Shown here one piece after another: positions 8,337 through 10,349 of a stretch of 10,349 nucleotides of DNA. The position numbers were made by a program, and so were the translations under genes. The DNA is from Physocladia obscura (taxonomy: Eukaryota > Chytridiomycota > Chytridiomycetes > Chytridiales > Chytriomycetaceae). The stretch spans positions 5,157 to 15,505 of the forward strand of contig JADGJH010000485.1 in NCBI GenBank assembly GCA_027596945.1, read 5' to 3'. The notes under the pieces were generated by a model. The model was given only the letters and a program-made list of their open reading frames with translations, had not been told where the DNA came from and ran no database searches. Within the stretch, counting starts at the first letter, position 1; each line of letters starts with the position of its first letter.

Positions 8337-8595
8337 TGTAATCTTTTTATTTTTGAAACCTCTAATGATTCCAGAAAATAAAGCCTTATCGAACCTAAAA
8401 TTCGGTGTTTTATTTTATCGAATAAGTTAATGGTTCCATTTGAGTCACCCAAGACTCTTAATTTGTTGGAATGTGGTTTAGGGACGTTTATCAAAGATCT
8501 TAATGTTTGAAAAAACAAAACAAAAAAAAAAAACAAACGAACCAATGAAATGATATAATATGATATTTCGTTTTTTGGTTAAAAAAAAAAAAAGC
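8337..8595. other. Convergent intergenic region with 3'-end signals for both genes
   Basis: This 259-bp region lies between stop codons of converging genes. It holds a plus-strand AATAAA (8377-8382) and a minus-strand AATAAA (plus 8408-8413). An imperfect inverted repeat (8385-8392 against 8418-8426) overlaps this zone. A-rich tracts lie at about 8513-8536 and 8581-8593. No gene is seen in it. Confidence 0.5.
8377..8382 (+). terminator. Polyadenylation signal AATAAA for receptor copy 2
   Basis: A canonical AATAAA lies 40 bp after the receptor stop codon, at the usual place for fungal or animal 3'-end formation. Confidence 0.5.
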
Positions 8596-9796
8596 TCAAT
8601 CCAGTTCGGAAACTTGGACAATGTATTTGACTCCCCCAGAGAAAGCCAAAATTTTTTCCAAAGCGGCCTTTACTTCATCGACATCCAAGCCTTTGATAAC
8701 GTGAACTTTTTTGAGTTTTAAATCACCGTTTTCAAGCCAGTTTGGAAGTGCTTGCCAAAACAGTTTTGCGGTTTCGAGATTCTGCTCTGGCCATCCGAAC
8801 ACAAGCTTCACTGCAACTTTGTCCGTCTTAGAATTTGGAATTTCAGGCTTGTATGACGGAATAATGTGAGCAATTGTTCCACCAAGTTTTTCGGAAAGTA
8901 AAGCTGGCGCCAACTTGGAATCACGACCAATTGTCTCATACACATACACAACTTCATCACCGGCGATACTACGAACTTGAGCTTCGATATCGGTAGCATT
9001 GCGATCAATAACATGTGTGGCACCGAACTCTTTGAGTTCATTTACTCCGTTGGCTGATCCAATTGCGATAATTTTCCCGAACCCAACAATCCTAATAACG
9101 AAGAAAAATCAATTTGATTCAGCTATTGAACAAATAAAAATGGATTTGCAAAATATAATAAGCATACCTAGCCAATTGAATTGCTAGTTTCCCATTGCCG
9201 GTACCAGCTCCGGAAATGACAATATTTTTGTTGTTATAATCAAAGGCAACAGCCTCAGATGTTCCTGGAAACGGTAAACCAAGTCCATTTGGCGAAAACA
9301 AAGCAAAAGCAGTCGTGTTTGCGTTGACGCCAAATCCGCCTGCCAAGACTGGAGAAAAATTTGAAGGAATGATGGCGGCAAAACGAGAATCGACAATCGC
9401 AAACTCAGCAAGCCCTCCAATAGCTGCACTCAACACACGACTGCCAGCTGGAAAGCCAATGACATCTTCACCGCGCTTCACAACGACACCTGAAACTTCG
9501 AAAGCAAGTGGGCCGGGAAAATTTGGAATGAACATTTTGACACGACTTTCATCCATAGTTGGAATGACTCCATCCATTGGATTTACTGCGTTTGAAATTG
9601 GGTTACTCTTCGATGAATTGAAACAAATGTAATAGAGAGAATGTGTGTATATGAGTGTGTGTGAAGGATTGGATGTTTACTAACGTCCGGCAGCAATAAC
9701 TTTGATCAAGAGCTGATGGCCGGTTGGTTCGGTAATGTCAAATGAAAACTTTTCAATAGGCTGTTGAGCCACTGTGACGCCAATACCGATTTGCAT
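8596..9796 (-). CDS. Zinc-independent medium-chain dehydrogenase/reductase (quinone oxidoreductase/CipB-like)
   Basis: Exons 9685-9796, 9168-9585 and 8596-9091, joined over introns of 99 bp (phase 1) and 76 bp (phase 2), encode 341 aa, typical for the family. The N-terminal GroES-like part has IKVIAAGLNPMDG (31-43) and GPLAFEVSGVVVKRGEDV. The Rossmann part has the dinucleotide-binding SGAGTGNGKLAIQLAR (125-140) followed by a beta strand, FGKIIAIGSANGVNELKEFG. No catalytic or structural zinc Cys cluster is visible, so it belongs with the zinc-free quinone-oxidoreductase/enoyl-reductase branch and should reduce C=C or quinone substrates with NAD(P)H. No targeting signal is evident at the N-terminus, so it is probably cytosolic. 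The fungal CipB-type assignment rests on overall motif order. The natural substrate cannot be told. It converges with receptor copy 2. Confidence 0.9.
9639..9663. repeat. GT-rich simple repeat in an intron
   Basis: Interrupted (GT)n with a TATA interruption lies inside the first intron of the oxidoreductase gene (9586-9684). It is likely a microsatellite of no coding effect. Confidence 0.6.
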
Positions 9797-10349
9797 TATT
9801 TTTTTTTTCCCCCATTTTGATTTCGTTTGAATTGATTTTTAAAAGAATAAATTTCGCCGAGTTTCACCGAGTTTTACCGAGTTTTCTCCGATCCCATTTA
9901 GTTACATGATTTGAAATATATAGTCGGCAATCACTGGCAACTGTAAATGGGGATTTTATTGAGCTGTTGCGGAACTTTAACATAAACGACTCAGTGACTC
10001 ATTCAAAAATCAATTGTATTTGCATAACTTAAGACACCGTGAAATGCATCTTACTTTTGACAGTAGTAACAAAGGAAATCCAGTCCCAGAAAATTATTGA
10101 TTATCTCGAAAACAATTTTTTTTTCGTAAATGATTTACTGAAATCTGCAAAATTTTCTAGTTGGCGAAATACAAAATTGGCCTGAAAATATTTACTAAGA
10201 AATTGAACAGTTGACATTATCTTTCTGATGGTACATTATCAACTTCAAGCCTGACTCTTACTCTGATCCTGAATCTTCACCTCATGCAAATAAACAAAAC
10301 AAATAAAATCACAAACAATCATCTGTTATATTAAAGAAAAAAAAAAAAA
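9797..10349. other. AT-rich upstream region without a recognisable gene
   Basis: These 553 bp are upstream of the oxidoreductase. Apart from the 10-bp repeat and a T run at 9799-9808, I see no protein-like ORF, tRNA or other RNA. An AATAAA on the plus strand (10302-10307) and a terminal A13 run (10337-10349) could mark the end of an unseen transcript, but nothing else supports that. Confidence 0.5.
9851..9890. repeat. 10-bp tandem repeat upstream of the oxidoreductase gene
   Basis: Four adjoining 10-bp units are visible: ATTTCGCCGA, GTTTCACCGA, GTTTTACCGA and the degenerate GTTTTCTCCG. The array lies 55-94 bp upstream of the gene's ATG, in its likely promoter. The period is close to one helical turn. 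Confidence 0.6.

Noticed and set aside
10302..10349. Possible 3' end of a plus-strand gene (AATAAA plus terminal A run)
   Set aside because: No coding sequence lies upstream on the plus strand; both signals are expected by chance in AT-rich DNA.

Overview
The window is nuclear DNA of a compact eukaryotic genome. Its genes are split by very short spliceosomal introns (about 47 to 108 bp). The gaps between co-oriented genes are also tiny (43 to 81 bp). The gene set combines a mitochondrial FAS-II dehydratase, an ER glucosidase II beta subunit, a PXA/sorting-nexin type protein, a medium-chain oxidoreductase and rhodopsin-class GPCRs. This fits an early-diverging fungus, perhaps a zoosporic chytrid-like lineage, but that placement is inference. 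Exon models below were built by hand from conserved protein blocks plus GT/AG sites, and every junction keeps the reading frame.

Left half, minus strand. Reading from about 5175 down to 1, there are four co-oriented genes. First is a short glucosidase II beta-like protein with a membrane segment (4550-5175). Next is the mitochondrial 3-hydroxyacyl-thioester dehydratase HTD2 (3284-4468). Then comes full-length glucosidase II beta (1048-3213). Last is the N-terminal part of a PXA-domain membrane protein, which runs off the left edge (1-1004). The two glucosidase II beta paralogues flank HTD2 and share their first intron position and phase, so a local duplication is likely.

Middle, plus strand. 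After an AT-rich divergent intergenic region (5176-5978), two tandem seven-transmembrane receptors of the class A type (5979-7030 and 7105-8336) share one intron at the same place and phase. They are clearly paralogues.

Right side. Convergent to the receptors is a minus-strand zinc-independent medium-chain dehydrogenase/reductase of the quinone-oxidoreductase/CipB-like type (8596-9796). Beyond its start, 553 bp hold a 10-bp tandem repeat but no gene I can support.

Possible joint roles: the ER quality-control genes (glucosidase II beta and its membrane-linked relative) process N-glycans and could affect folding of glycoproteins such as the receptors. HTD2 serves mitochondrial fatty-acid/lipoate synthesis. 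The oxidoreductase is a generic NAD(P)H enzyme. I see no mobile element, CRISPR array, rRNA or tRNA.
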